Assembly (NCBI GenBank): GCA_902728285.1
Contig: CACVBU010000879.1
Span: 548,734 to 612,733 of the forward strand
Direction: 5' to 3'
DNA length: 64,000 bases
From: Clytia hemisphaerica
Taxonomy: Eukaryota; Cnidaria; Hydrozoa; Leptothecata; Clytiidae
The notes under the pieces were generated by a model. It searched no databases. It saw only the letters and a program-made list of their open reading frames with translations, and was not told where the DNA came from. This document shows positions 22,050 to 33,600 of the stretch, piece after piece (the first letter of the stretch is position 1; the number at the start of each line of letters is the position of its first letter). A program made the position numbers and the translations under genes.

Positions 22050-22617
22050 AATTAGAAAATAACACACAATGTGCAGTAATTTTGAAATTTTTCGTCTGTA
22101 AACATAACAAATCAAAATTGGTCATCTCAGGTTGGAAGGTTGTAGTTGTGAAAGATAAAAAACTCAATGACTCTATTTTAAGAAAAGTCAATAACCCTTA
22201 AGAAATTTGGGATTTGCCTCTAGGGATTTGCCTCTACAAAATTTTAGAATAGATCAAAAGAACAGGGAAAGAATATGATTGAAAAGCACATTTCTTGAGT
22301 TAAATTCTGTTGTCCCAAAAGGACTTGGTAAAAGCACTCCTATAAAAAATCTGTTGGAAACACATGGACTTTTCTTCTTAAGCTAAAGTCCCAGTCGAAC
22401 TTTACCAGAATTTCTAAGTTAGATAACTGTTCAATTTGGTTCGGTAATCGAACAGTTATCTTCAATTCCTTCAATAAATTGGTGGGTTGACATCGCTGAC
22501 TGGGTAGATTTTGAGTTGTAGATGAAAAGATTTGACCTGCCAGTCAGGAGTTTTTGCCTAAAGTATTTTACAATTTTCCCATATTTCCTAATTAGGAAGG
22601 CTATAGTGAAGTTATAT

Positions 22618-22745
22618 GCACTGGGGATAAGCTGAAGTTTTTATAAGATACTTCACTAATTGGTCATTTGAAGTGATAGAGATGACGAGTTCTTTAGAAA
22701 AAGAAACAAAAAACTCCAGCTTGTCCCAAGAAAATACAAACTAGC
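22618..22745. mobile_element. Degraded MITE of the AGCTGGAGTTTTTACAAG family
   Basis: GAAGTGATAGAGATGACG and ACTCCAGCTTGTCCC match the better copies at 27116-27285 and 29340-29493. Confidence 0.6.
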
Positions 22746-22999
22746 GACTAACCAAGATAATCTGTTTAATAAAAACCCAATATACATTTTGGAAAAAAGA
22801 AATACAGAAAGTAAAAAACAAAAGGAATGCACAAGACACAAAAGGAAGTGATAAGCTGAAAACCGAAGTCTGAGATCAGGTGCGGTACCAAGAGTAAGCA
22901 TCTCCTGCCACTCTAGAGTAACCTGTCAGTTTAACAAGAAGAAAGAAATTAAAACATATGCACAAAGTCTGACCATACAGTTTAACAAGCTACATGCTG

Positions 23000-24098
23000 A
23001 ATGGACCTACCTGAAGATTGATGTAATAAGACAATTGAAAAATGAGAACAATAGTATGAAAATGCAGAATAATACGAGAACAACTCGAGAAATTCATGGA
23101 ATCCGGCGATTCTCGGCTGTTTTGGCGATTTTTAGAAATTTCCTGTACCAAAATCAGTTTCATTGAAAATTGAACCATGCTTAATCGTGGACATTCTTAT
23201 AAATGATGTTTTTGTTTGAAAAAAAACAATGACATGAAAAAAAAAAATCCAATGAAAATCTGCAAAAACGGAAATTTCCGGCTTTTTTGGCCGGAAAAAC
23301 ATTTTCTCAAAAATCGAACGCAATCATGTTTTGAGTATTGCGAATACGCATCATTCTGCAAAAAATCAGAGAAAAATAAAGATGAAAATTCGAGAAAATG
23401 TCAAAAAACCGGTTTTTCTGGCATTTTCGGCCGGAAAAAAATGTTTTTTCGAAAATTGGGCCCGCCACATTTTAGGTGTTGTCGTTTTGCATCAGTGTGC
23501 AAAATTTCATAAAAAAATATAAAGTACAGCTTGAGAAATTCAAGAAATACTGTCTTTCCGGCGAAAATAGGTTGTTCTAGCAATTTTTGAATAGTTCCGG
23601 GTTCAAAAATCAATTTCATTGAAAATTGGAACATACTTGATGGTGGGCATTGCTATTAATAATGTTTTTGAATGAAAAAACAACCAATTATAAGGAAAAA
23701 GTCCAATAAAAATCCAGAAAAACGGCGATTTCCGGCATATTTCCGGCATTTTTGGCCGGAAAATTTTTTTCTCAAAAATCGGACTCGGCCATGTTTTGAG
23801 CATCGTTAATACGCATCTTTGAGCAAAAATTCAGAAAAAAACTAATAATAAAATCTCGAGAAAATGCCAAAAAACAAGTTTTTTCCGGCATATTTCCGCC
23901 ATTTTTGGCCGGAAAATTTTTTTTTCTCCAAAATCAGGCTCCGTCACATTTTGGGCATTGCCATTTTGCATCATTGTGCCAAAAATCAGAAAAAACTAAT
24001 GAGCCAATCCTGAGAAAAGCTGGTAACAGACGGACGAACGAACGGACAGACGGACATCGGTTAATTTATAGGACCTCCGAGGTAGGTCCAAAAAGTAC
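23000..24098. mobile_element. Element with GGACCTACC ends and internal GGCCGGAAA units
   Basis: Ends TGGACCTACCT and AGGTAGGTCCA are inverted. The interior repeats a unit of about 200 bases marked by TTTTGGCCGGAAAA and TCAAAAATCGG. Related copy at 34382-34800. Open frames here are by-products of the repeat. Confidence 0.7.
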
Positions 24099-24139
24099 AG
24101 CAGAAAAGGAAAGGTTGAAAAGTCAGCCTAAAACCTGAT

Positions 24140-25335
24140 TTGGCGTCCCGTGGAAAAACTTTTCAATTAGGAAAGTGAAACTATTTTCATAAATTTTGCA
24201 AAAAATACAAAAAGTCGCATGTTCCCAACACAGTCACACTTCAATTCTCCTTGGTTAGTTACAAAAAGCTGTACCTATTTTTTTTCTTTTCTCTTTACAG
24301 AATCAACATAAGCAATTGACACTGTAAATTCCACACATTTCCTCATCTGAAACTTTTAAATTATCTGACATTAAGACTTTCTTGAAGCCATTCTGAAATT
24401 AACCTTTTTTGTCAAAAAGAATTCCCCACACTATGGAACTGCCATGTCATTTGCATTTTTATTTAGCCATATATTTGCGCTAAAAAATAGCCATTATACT
24501 TGGGCTAAAAATACTTAAAGCCATTTTTTTCTCACATGCTCAAGCGAAAACTGAAGTTAATTGATATTCTTCAAAGAGAGAACGTCAGAAAAGAAACCCA
24601 TTGACCAAAAGATGTATTTTGTAGTTAAGAATCGATCCTGTGAACATGAAAAAATTTCTGCAATGCGTTTTTTTGGAACGCTGAAATAAAATCGTAAACC
24701 TAGAATATCGAGGTTCCACCTTACACTGCAACAGCATTATTTGATAATAGCTACCTCCTGAAGAGAAATTTTCAAGTTGTATTTTAAGCGGCGGCTTGAG
24801 ATATGGCTTTAAAAAAATGTTTTGATAAAACCCTTTCTACATGATGCGGAAACAAAATTATTTTAAAATGTGTCCAGGGTTTTAACGCTTTGAAATTGCC
24901 TACTAGGAAAGTTATTCATTCTGGGTGGTATATCTCAATGCTTTGCCCATTAGAGTTCATATTTTTTGCACATAGACAGTATAGCCCTAACTCTTCATAT
25001 AAAATTTACGGGAAGCACATATTTGAACTTTGTACCCAATGGTGCTTGCAAGCACTTAAGTTCAGGGGGAGGTCTAGCAGTTGATCCAGAACATCATCCG
25101 TAGTAACTGATTTTTGATGATTTTTAGGACCATGAAAATATAATGAAATGAAAGAAATCAGTATCATCAAGAAAGTATCATCATGAAAATATAAAATCTA
25201 GAGAAAATGACTAAATCTAGTATGTACAGGTAAGAATATAAATCAAAATGATAAAACTCAGTATAATAACAAAAATTATTGTATGCCTAAAAAAAGATTC
25301 AAATATCTCTTTTTTAGAATCAAATAGCAGTCTAG
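24140..25335. other. AT-rich interval, nothing recognised
   Basis: No credible gene or repeat identified by eye. Confidence 0.4.
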
Positions 25336-25338
25336 GTA

Positions 25339-25959
25339 TTAACCCTTTAAGTGCCGATGTCGTATATATACGACATGGGCTATATAGGAGGGCGAAGCCC
25401 TCCTGTAATGCCCAGTTTGAGTTAGAAATCGTTATTTTTGGTCGAACTCGTAGGAATTAGATTGTCCTTTATGGTCAAGCAAAAAAAAATTCAAAAGTGA
25501 GTCTTTCCAGCGAAATTTTAAGCAAAAAAGTCAAAAAAATGCAAAAAATTGACAAAAATTCACTTTTTTGAGATTCTGACCGTTTTTTGACTATTTTTGG
25601 TCAACGAGTGATCCAAGAACCTCCAAATTTGGCCCTGTTTTACTTTATTCTGTCTTCTAGTGAATTGATTTGAAATTTTACCACTGGGCACCTTTTCATC
25701 AGTTCAGTCAGGTCCGCGCAGCGGGCCTGACTGCTTTAATTCCCTAACCTACCCCCCCCTTGGCCGCCGCCCACCACGCCCTTCCTAAATCGGGCGGCGC
25801 CGAAGGCGCCCAAAAGAAAGAAGAGACTCTAAGCTATCCAACGAGCTATATACGAGCTTCTAATTCCTTCTAGATCAGGAGATATAAGCCCTTAAAGTTT
25901 GAACTAGCGATTTTTTAAAAAAAACTTAGAAAAAAGGACCCTGGCACTCAAAGGGTTAA
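25339..25959. mobile_element. piggyBac-type non-autonomous element
   Basis: Flanked by TTAA on both sides (25339-25342 and 25956-25959), with inverted ends CCCTTTAAGTGCC / GGCACTCAAAGGG. TTAA target duplication and CCC..GGG tips are typical of piggyBac. No transposase frame. A perfect inner palindrome TGTCGTATATATACGACA lies near the left tip. Confidence 0.8.
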
Positions 25960-26633
25960 TAACTACCTTTATTGTTTATAGAGCTTCTTGAGCTTTAAAG
26001 ACCATTATATGGTCGTAACTCGGGAATGTCTTTCTTAACTTGGTAAAACAAGATACCGGCAAAGTACAAAAGAGTAGAATGTATGCATATGAATCCAAAA
26101 TTGAATGTGAATCAATGTAAACAAAGTTTATTTTTTTTGGTCTTCAAAATAGATTTACCTCACTTAGAGTGTTTTCACTGTTTGTTCAGTGTGGTAAAGT
26201 TATTTGGAAAACATGAAAAAAGTTTGTATATGCGCACATTCAACTTTTTCAGTTGTGATAGCCTACGTAATAACTTGCGCTCCAGTAGTTTGGTGAAATA
26301 GCTCAAATTCTAGCTTTCCAAGTTAGGAGGGACCTTCCCGAAGGCATTTAACGGTGGTTAGACTAGGCACGCAGACAGTCAGACAGAAACACCATAAAGT
26401 GAAAGTATATAGCTTTAAACTCAGAAAGTCTAGCTTCCTGAAGGCACGTCTCTTCGTTGTCTGTGCTGCAATCGTCTTAATGGATTCAATCTTTTCAGCT
26501 TGGAGAAAAGATTGCATCATTAAAAAGTACTATGCACTTTAAAAAAAATTAGGCGCATTTCAACTTCTAGGATTGGTTTCTATTTCGCCCTATTTAAGAT
26601 GGCGCAGAACTGTTTATTAGGCAAAGTAGCAAT

Positions 26634-26690
26634 AGAGAATCAATCAATCAATCAATCAATAATTAAATCAATCAATAATCAAATCAATTA
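26634..26690. repeat. Microsatellite (AATC)n
   Basis: AATCAATCAATCAATCAAT followed by degenerate copies. Confidence 0.9.
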
Positions 26691-26736
26691 ATTATTCCTG
26701 ATTATTTTTTATGTTTCAATCTTTAAAGCATTACAA

Positions 26737-28686
26737 GGGGGGGGTTTTCAGGGGTCTTAAATACCGTCATACCGACAAGATTTTGGGTCAAATACCGTAA
26801 TACCGTCGGTGAAGGAAGCCTAATACCGATACCGATATTATATTTATGTTTTTTTTCTCGAAAATAATGAGTTTTTAGTTATCAAATCTATTGTGTAGTA
26901 ACAAATGAGAAATTGTACAAACAAGTTTTGTACTTTATGAGGCCCCCCAGTCAACCCTCAATTCAGGTATTCACGGCACAAATTTTTGCCAATTCACGTA
27001 TTCACGCGCGAAAAAAACATTTTTGCTTTTACATCTTTGGTTAAACGATTGTGACCTTATTGGGCTAAATTTAACCTTTTTATGGTCTCTTTTAAACAGA
27101 TTGACCTATTCTTATGGGATGGGCTGGAGTTTTTACAAGAGACTTCACTAATTAGTTATTTGAAGTAATAGAGATGACGCGTTCTTTAGAAAAAGTAACA
27201 AAATTGTTTTATTACAGGTTAACGACCAACCAAATCAAACGAGAGCTTGTAAAAATTCCAGCTTGTCCCATTCTTATACCAAACATTTTCGCCAATAAAG
27301 TTTTTTGCTAGTTTTGTGACCTTGTTCTCGATATCGTCCACTTTTTAAGGCCTCTTTTACAGCTATTTGAGCTTCCATAAAGCAATATTTTAGGTCTGCC
27401 GCGCCAAAGTTACTTGCTTGTTACGGGAGGCAAATGCAAAAATAAGCCTTTTCCCCAATAATTTCTTCTTCGCAGACCCATAAGATGTCTTTTATATTGA
27501 GAATTAATTCAAAATCGAGGTTTGGGCCGATCATGGTCTGAGAAGCCGTAGACTTCAACACAGGCTTCATAGAGGTGGTGCTGTGGTGGAACTAGAGGAC
27601 GCAAATTCTAAAGTTTAACCCCCCCCTATCGGAGGAAAGAAAAAAAATATAAAAAAGAACGCGAGCGAAGCGAGCGCGAAAATTTTTCGAGAATTTTCGC
27701 TCTCCTTTGTTATTGCCTTAATACGCTATTGTTAGCCAAGTATGCCTTGTTTGGTCATACAATTTTTGATTTTATTTAACACTGACCATTTGTTGGCAAA
27801 AATATGGTACGGCGAGCGACGTACCTGCCGTACCCGGTTCGGCGTTCCAAGAATTTCGCCCAAGAAAAAATTTAAAATTTAGAATGCCTAGATTGCCTGA
27901 AAACGCATCATGTGCATCATGATGTGAATTATTTTTTAATCGTTCGATGCTGCACAAGATTCACCGGGGTGTTTTGAAACCACAATCGATTTGTAAGTGC
28001 TCTAAAGTAGGTTCGAAGGGTAGAGTTTTAACGCTAGACTTAAGACTTACGACCTTAGGATCTGAGGATCCAAAAGTTTAAAAATGGTCCAGTAGGGCTT
28101 GAAATATAGCCTAGAAACCAATAAATCCCTCCCAGATCGAAATAATCGATGAAATCAAGTTGGGGGCCTGAAATTGACATTCTCGCTCGAACTTCAATTT
28201 TCGAAAAATGGTAAATTAGCCAAAAGTGCAAATATATTATGGCACGGATTGTGGATGCAGTATTTGCATCACAAAAGTTGTCATTAAAAAAATGCGCCCG
28301 CAGAAAAATAACAAAAATTGTTTAGTTATCGTAAAGTTTTGCTTATTTTGAATAACCTCACCATGACAATAACTCAATAGGACATCGTAGATTGTGCGAG
28401 CGAAGCGAGCAAGAAAATTTTACTGGTTAAAATAGCGGAAGAGACTTATCTTTTTTGAAAATTTTTCTGCATGAAACTCATGAAGAAACTAAAAGGTAAA
28501 CAGTTTTATACCGAAATACCGTTTTTTATTGATAAAAATATCGAAATACCGACAAAAAAACAGGCAATTTACCGATACCGGTAGAAAATGAAATACCGTA
28601 ATCCCGTCGTTTTTTTCTCGTAATGCCGATTTACCGGGGGTAAAAAGGCCCAATACCGTCATACCGTAAAAGTGAAAACCCCCCCC
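26737..28686. mobile_element. 1.95-kb element with G8/C8 ends
   Basis: Starts GGGGGGGGTTTTCA and ends TGAAAACCCCCCCC, flanked by TTACAA on both sides (likely target duplication). Subterminal arrays of ATACCGTCATACCG words occur at both ends in mirrored fashion. Contains a nested MITE (27116-27285) and GCGAGCGAAGCGAGC words. No transposase seen. Confidence 0.75.
27116..27285. mobile_element. MITE, AGCTGGAGTTTTTACAAG family (nested)
   Basis: Ends GGGATGGGCTGGAGTTTTTA and AAATTCCAGCTTGTCCC are inverted. It is the reverse of the copy at 29340-29493. Confidence 0.75.
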
Positions 28687-28772
28687 TTACAAGCTTTATA
28701 AGTGCATGACATGACGCCTTTCATTGGGGGCATTTAGTGAAAGCTATGACTAGTTTATATTTATATATATGT

Positions 28773-28985
28773 ACAGGCGGCCAGGGTTCGATTCCCACTT
28801 ACGGCGTTTCACTTGACAAGTGAATGAACCTTCGCCCGGGTCAACCCATGCCATGTGAAGGGAATTGGGTAGTCAGTTCAAGGTGCTGACGGGACGCTCA
28901 TTAGTAAGCGTCTATAGTTGCGAGAATAGGCCTCTAAAGCCTCCTGCAACTCAACCAAATAGAAATAGAAATTTCATATAAATAG
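28773..28985 (+). mobile_element. tRNA-derived SINE (family A)
   Basis: A B-box-like GGTTCGATTCCCA near the start, then a conserved body (CCATGCCATGTGAAGGGAA) also seen inverted at 47690-47843. Ends in AAATAGAAATAGAAATT. Confidence 0.7.
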
Positions 28986-29339
28986 ACCGTTTCATAACTC
29001 AGGTAAGTTATAGCTTGGCATGTCTCAAAAACATGAAAATTAGCATAATTTTAAACACCACAAATTAATGAAAAAAGACAAAATTGTTGTGATTACATAT
29101 AGATTAAAAAATTATATTTCGGATATATTCATGATAAGCGTTAAAAATGGTTATTAATTACAAATTGATGTGAGTTTTTATTTACATAATATTTTCTTAG
29201 GATAAAATATATTAAATCATTAAAACACAATTATTTATTTTTAGATTATAAAACATATAACTGAGTTACATTTAATTGTAAGGTTTCTTTAACTTATCGA
29301 GTTATTTCTACTGTCAATAAATTTGAAAAGTAAAACGGG

Positions 29340-29493
29340 ACTAGCTGGAGTTTTTACAAGCTCTCGTTTGATTTGGTTGGTCGTTAACCTGTAATAAAAC
29401 AATTTTGTTAATTTTTCTAAAGAACGCGTCATCTCTATTACTTCAAATAACCAATTAGTAAAGTCTCTTGTAAAAACTCCAGCCCATCCCGGG
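29340..29493. mobile_element. MITE, AGCTGGAGTTTTTACAAG family
   Basis: Ends GGGACTAGCTGGAGTTTTTA and TAAAAACTCCAGCCCATCCC. Confidence 0.75.
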
Positions 29494-29570
29494 AAATTAA
29501 ACAGTCATAACCCCCTCAAAAACTACATACAAAACAATAAATCACCTTATAAATGAAATAATAAAAAAAA

Positions 29571-29840
29571 CCGTGGCCAGGCAGCTCAGTTGGTAGATTA
29601 TTCACCTTACAATCTAAGGGAAATTGGTTCGATGCCCGATCACCACCAAATCAGTGAATGAGTTACTTAGATTGGGTAATCTGATATAGATTGTAAGTTA
29701 CTGTGAGTTGTGAGCTGTGGAGTAGATTTGGCGCTCCGCCACCTCAACATTCGATCTCCCAGGTCGGTCTAGCGCAAATAAAAAAGGGGATAGACTCCCC
29801 CACTCCCGACTCGATGAATATACTTACTTACTAACTTATA
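29571..29840 (+). mobile_element. tRNA-derived SINE (family B)
   Basis: Box A AGCTCAGTTGGTAGA, box B GGTTCGATGCC, unrelated body with GGTCTAGCGCAAATA, and a TACTTACTTACT tail. Second copy at 39811-40031. Confidence 0.8.
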
Positions 29841-30213
29841 CACAGTGAACGCGAAACACACTTTCTGAAATAAAAAAATCAAGGGGCTTAGACAACCTGC
29901 ACTCATCATTCGTGAAGGGTGAAGAAAATTAAATGACCCCGTGTTAAATTGAAAATTTTACGAAAAAGATGTAAAAGTAATAAAAAAGAATTACAGTAAA
30001 AAATAAAATGAAAAAATAAATAAAAAAGAGTTTTTCAAATAGAACTTTTCAAAGTTCTTCGAATATCAGACAGAGCTTTTCACAAAGTTCTTTAAATTTT
30101 AAATTTTAGATGTTCATTTAGGCCTTTCGGAAAACAATTGAAATTATATACCCTATAAAGTATTTCATATTTTACTGGAAATATTTAAAAATTTGAAAAA
30201 AATTAAAAATTCC

Positions 30214-30600
30214 TCATTTGATATCACATAGCAACGCCACTCCCCGCAAAATCCAGTGATCCGGTGATTGTACTGTCCGTAAATCAACTTCCGTAACAAA
30301 AGTCAAATCCGTTCGGACAGGCTTCTTATAAATCGGACATGGATATCGACTTTGTTCTTTGGAGGGCGGATTATTTGCGGCATAAATATGAATCACGGGC
30401 ATGGGCGTGAAAAGAACTTTCGAGGGCGGTTCAACAAGTTTGTTGCCACGTCGATCCCAACCAGCGCCTTCAAGGAATAAACCATAAACGTAAACGCCCT
30501 CGGTTGGGGCGGAGGTGATGTCATCTTTGTAATGTTTAAGAACGTCGTTCTGCAAAATAACGCTATCCAAAGCCCAACCTCTGTGTGCGCGAGTAACTTC
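30214..30600 (-). CDS. Dynein exon 40, last exon with stop
   Basis: 128 codons plus stop: [40 protein letters not shown] and the C-terminus [15 protein letters not shown]. The [12 protein letters not shown] motif here is the best evidence for the DNAH5/DNAH8 group. Confidence 0.97.
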   Translation of the reverse strand, partial: EVTRAHRGWALDSVILQNDVLKHYKDDITSAPTEGVYVYGLFLEGAGWDRRGNKLVEPPSKVLFTPMPVIHIYAANNPPSKEQSRYPCPIYKKPVRTDLTFVTEVDLRTVQSPDHWILRGVALLCDIK

Positions 30601-33600
30601 CTGTTTATAAATGAGATTCGAAAAATATATCTAGGATGTTTTTGGAACTAGTATTCATTGACTGCAGATAGATCAGGTTTCCAAACACAAACAATTCATG
30701 ATATTCATGACGTTCTTTGTCATTAAGTGGCAAATTTATACTAGACAAAAGTTGTATAAAATTTGCTACTACTGGCAAAAACCGGGGTCTTTCCGTAGAG
30801 AATATCACGTCATGAATATGCTGGTTGAAAAGGTTAAATACCTTAAGGGGATAAATTTTGGCGGGGATTAAATTTGGCGGAATTGGCCAAATTGAATCCT
30901 CGCCAAAATTTCCAAATTCGGCAATTCGCCAAGTTAAATCCCCGCCAAATTTAACAAAAAGAGAATTATGTGAAAAATCACAACTTTTTAGTATATTTTT
31001 GAGTAATTTTCACCCATTTCAGTGTGACAAAATTTCCAATTCGCCAAATTAAATTCCCGCCAAATTTGACGAAATTGACCTATCGCCAAATTAAATTCCC
31101 GCCCAAAATCGTATTTTGGCCAATCACCAAATTAAATCCGCGCCAAAATTTATCCACTTAAGGTATTTGTCTGGATAATACCGTAAGTTGGTTTAAAAAA
31201 ACTATATTTCTCTGCTCAGCGATCAGAAGGAATAAATATTTTGTTCATCAGTGATTCCGACATTTCTATTATTCCTATCTCCCTTCTTCTCATGAAGAAG
31301 GTTGTCGGAATTAGAAGAGGGTGTCGTCATTAGACCAACTTACGGCATAGTACATGCAGCTCATATGGGATGACCGATTTACATTAAGGGATCACCTCTA
31401 CAGATTCTAAGTGGCTTTCATAGTTGCGGTAATTACGTAACCTCGTACTCTTGTGTGCTTAATTGTAGGGGGTGAAATAAGCAGGGGGCTGGGTACTCCA
31501 GATAAAAATCAACAAAATGGGGGGACACAATTAAGTGCTATTGACCTGATTTTGCTACAAATCCCTAGGAAATTGAAGGTAGCATAAAGGTCATAAAAAT
31601 GGGGGGGGGGTCATTATAAAGTGATACGGGGGTGATTATTTTCCAAAAATTGCAAAATAACCCCCCTTCCCTCCTCTCCAATAAAGCATACAAGAGTACA
31701 TGAAAAATCTCCGTAAAAGTACAAAAAGGGTACCTACCTGTCTCATAGCAGTCAAGAAACCTTGTGGGTTGAAAAACCCAGTCATCCAGAAAGAATGTGG
31801 ACGTCCTTCGTTTATCCATGTGGCAAATTGAGTATTACGCTCTAGAAGCTCGGTAAACCAGAAACCCAGGGTCGATGATTCCCAAGATATCTAAACAAAG
31901 AGATAATAGAAAGTTTATTGGAGAAGTAGACAAGAATTTCTAGAGTGTTTCAAAAAGCTATTTTATTTTAGTTTCAAACCAACAAACAGTTATTGCTCAC
32001 AAGACTAAAAAATTCCACGATAAAGAGCTATCGAGCAACCAAATAGAAAAGAGGTATATTCTAGCTTAGCTGTTCCTCAGGAAATTTCTATACAAAAAAG
32101 ACCGCAAAGTGGGAGACAACCTGAAGGCTCATCTCTTTCAATTGCTATCTACCCAAAGTGAAAGAAGAGCGTCACTCTTTTTCCACTTGTCCCTGTTCGT
32201 CTCTTTAATTACTGAGCTTCAATCAGAGAGACATTTAGATATGAATCGACGGGAGGGGGGATTGAATACATGACTTTGAGACCGTATCTGAAAGCTCTAC
32301 CTTTGAACCACCGTTCGCTATATGAAATATTATATACAGTTTACGCTCTCTAATTCGAGGTTCTAATATTCGATACACTCCAACTATTCAATAATATTAA
32401 AAGTGACCGCAAATACGAAACTCTCATAAACGACGCTCTACTATTTGATATGCTCCCTTATTTAATGAAAACCCAATTCTCCTTGAAAATCGAATTTAAT
32501 AGCATGCCGTAGTGAGACTAAAAATAGACATCAAATTTACTGTTATTCCGAGTTTTAATCCCATCATCCTTTACATTAATTGCTTTTCCAAGTCAATTAC
32601 GCTTATTGACAATACAAAAGTAATAACTTGCACGCATTACGAATCAAGATGAAAAGGATTGTGGGATTGAATTTCGATCAAATGTTAAAAGTAATAATTA
32701 TGACGTTTGCATAGCGGTGTGCTATTGGAGAGAGTCTACTGTATCAAACTTTTCATATACTCACTCTTTGCCAATGACTTGGGATCCTCGCATCATATAT
32801 ACAATCTAACGAATCTCTCAATGTCTCGTTCATGATAATCGTCCCATCGATCGCTAGCTTCAAATCCATCAATGTCGTGCGCACGGACGCTATAACGCGC
32901 TGCATACGATCTATTTCTTGTCGAAGGAAAATATTGATAGGTTGATATTGACCCATTTTTTGTAGTTTAGAACGCACCTGGTAATAAAATAATACATAAG
33001 GATAACTATATGATCGTGGACAGGCTATTCCAGAAATCGCCTCTACCCCCTATGTTGAGGAGGTGTGACGCCCAGGGTGATCTGACAAAAGAGAAAAAAA
33101 GGGGTCCTAATTTTTTTTAGATCCACAGGGGGGGAGGGTGGTACCTTTTACAGAAAAGACCTCCTCAACATGGGGGTAAAATCTTTTTTGGAATAGTCTA
33201 TTGAGTTTAAAGCTCTAAGAGGAATCTCCAACCTCCAACCTTTCTCACACAAGAAAAAGTGAAGCCTTGAAAGTGATTTTTTTAAGAATGACGGATTGAA
33301 TTGAGCTCGTTCTTTATTTTTGAGCGGTATATTCTTTGAAATCTAGCGATAGCTTTTACTTTTAATCTGCCGTCTGCATGAAAATCACCCGGGTCACGCG
33401 TTTTAGTTGGGAAATAAGTGGCTTCGTATCCATCCAAGAGTTATAAGCGAGTTTATGTATGTGTGTTTTTCAGCGACGGAGACGGTAAGGTTCTAATTTG
33501 AGTAAATCCTGACCAACTGAGGACGACGGTAAATCAGCACTTTTACCGTCCTCGATTTTGCGGGGCGGAATTGCGGGTTTTTCCAAATCGCTTCAGTCAC

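Noticed and set aside
23216-23803. Several open frames on both strands at 23.1-24.1 kb
   Set aside because: All come from the repeated GGCCGGAAA unit of a mobile element.
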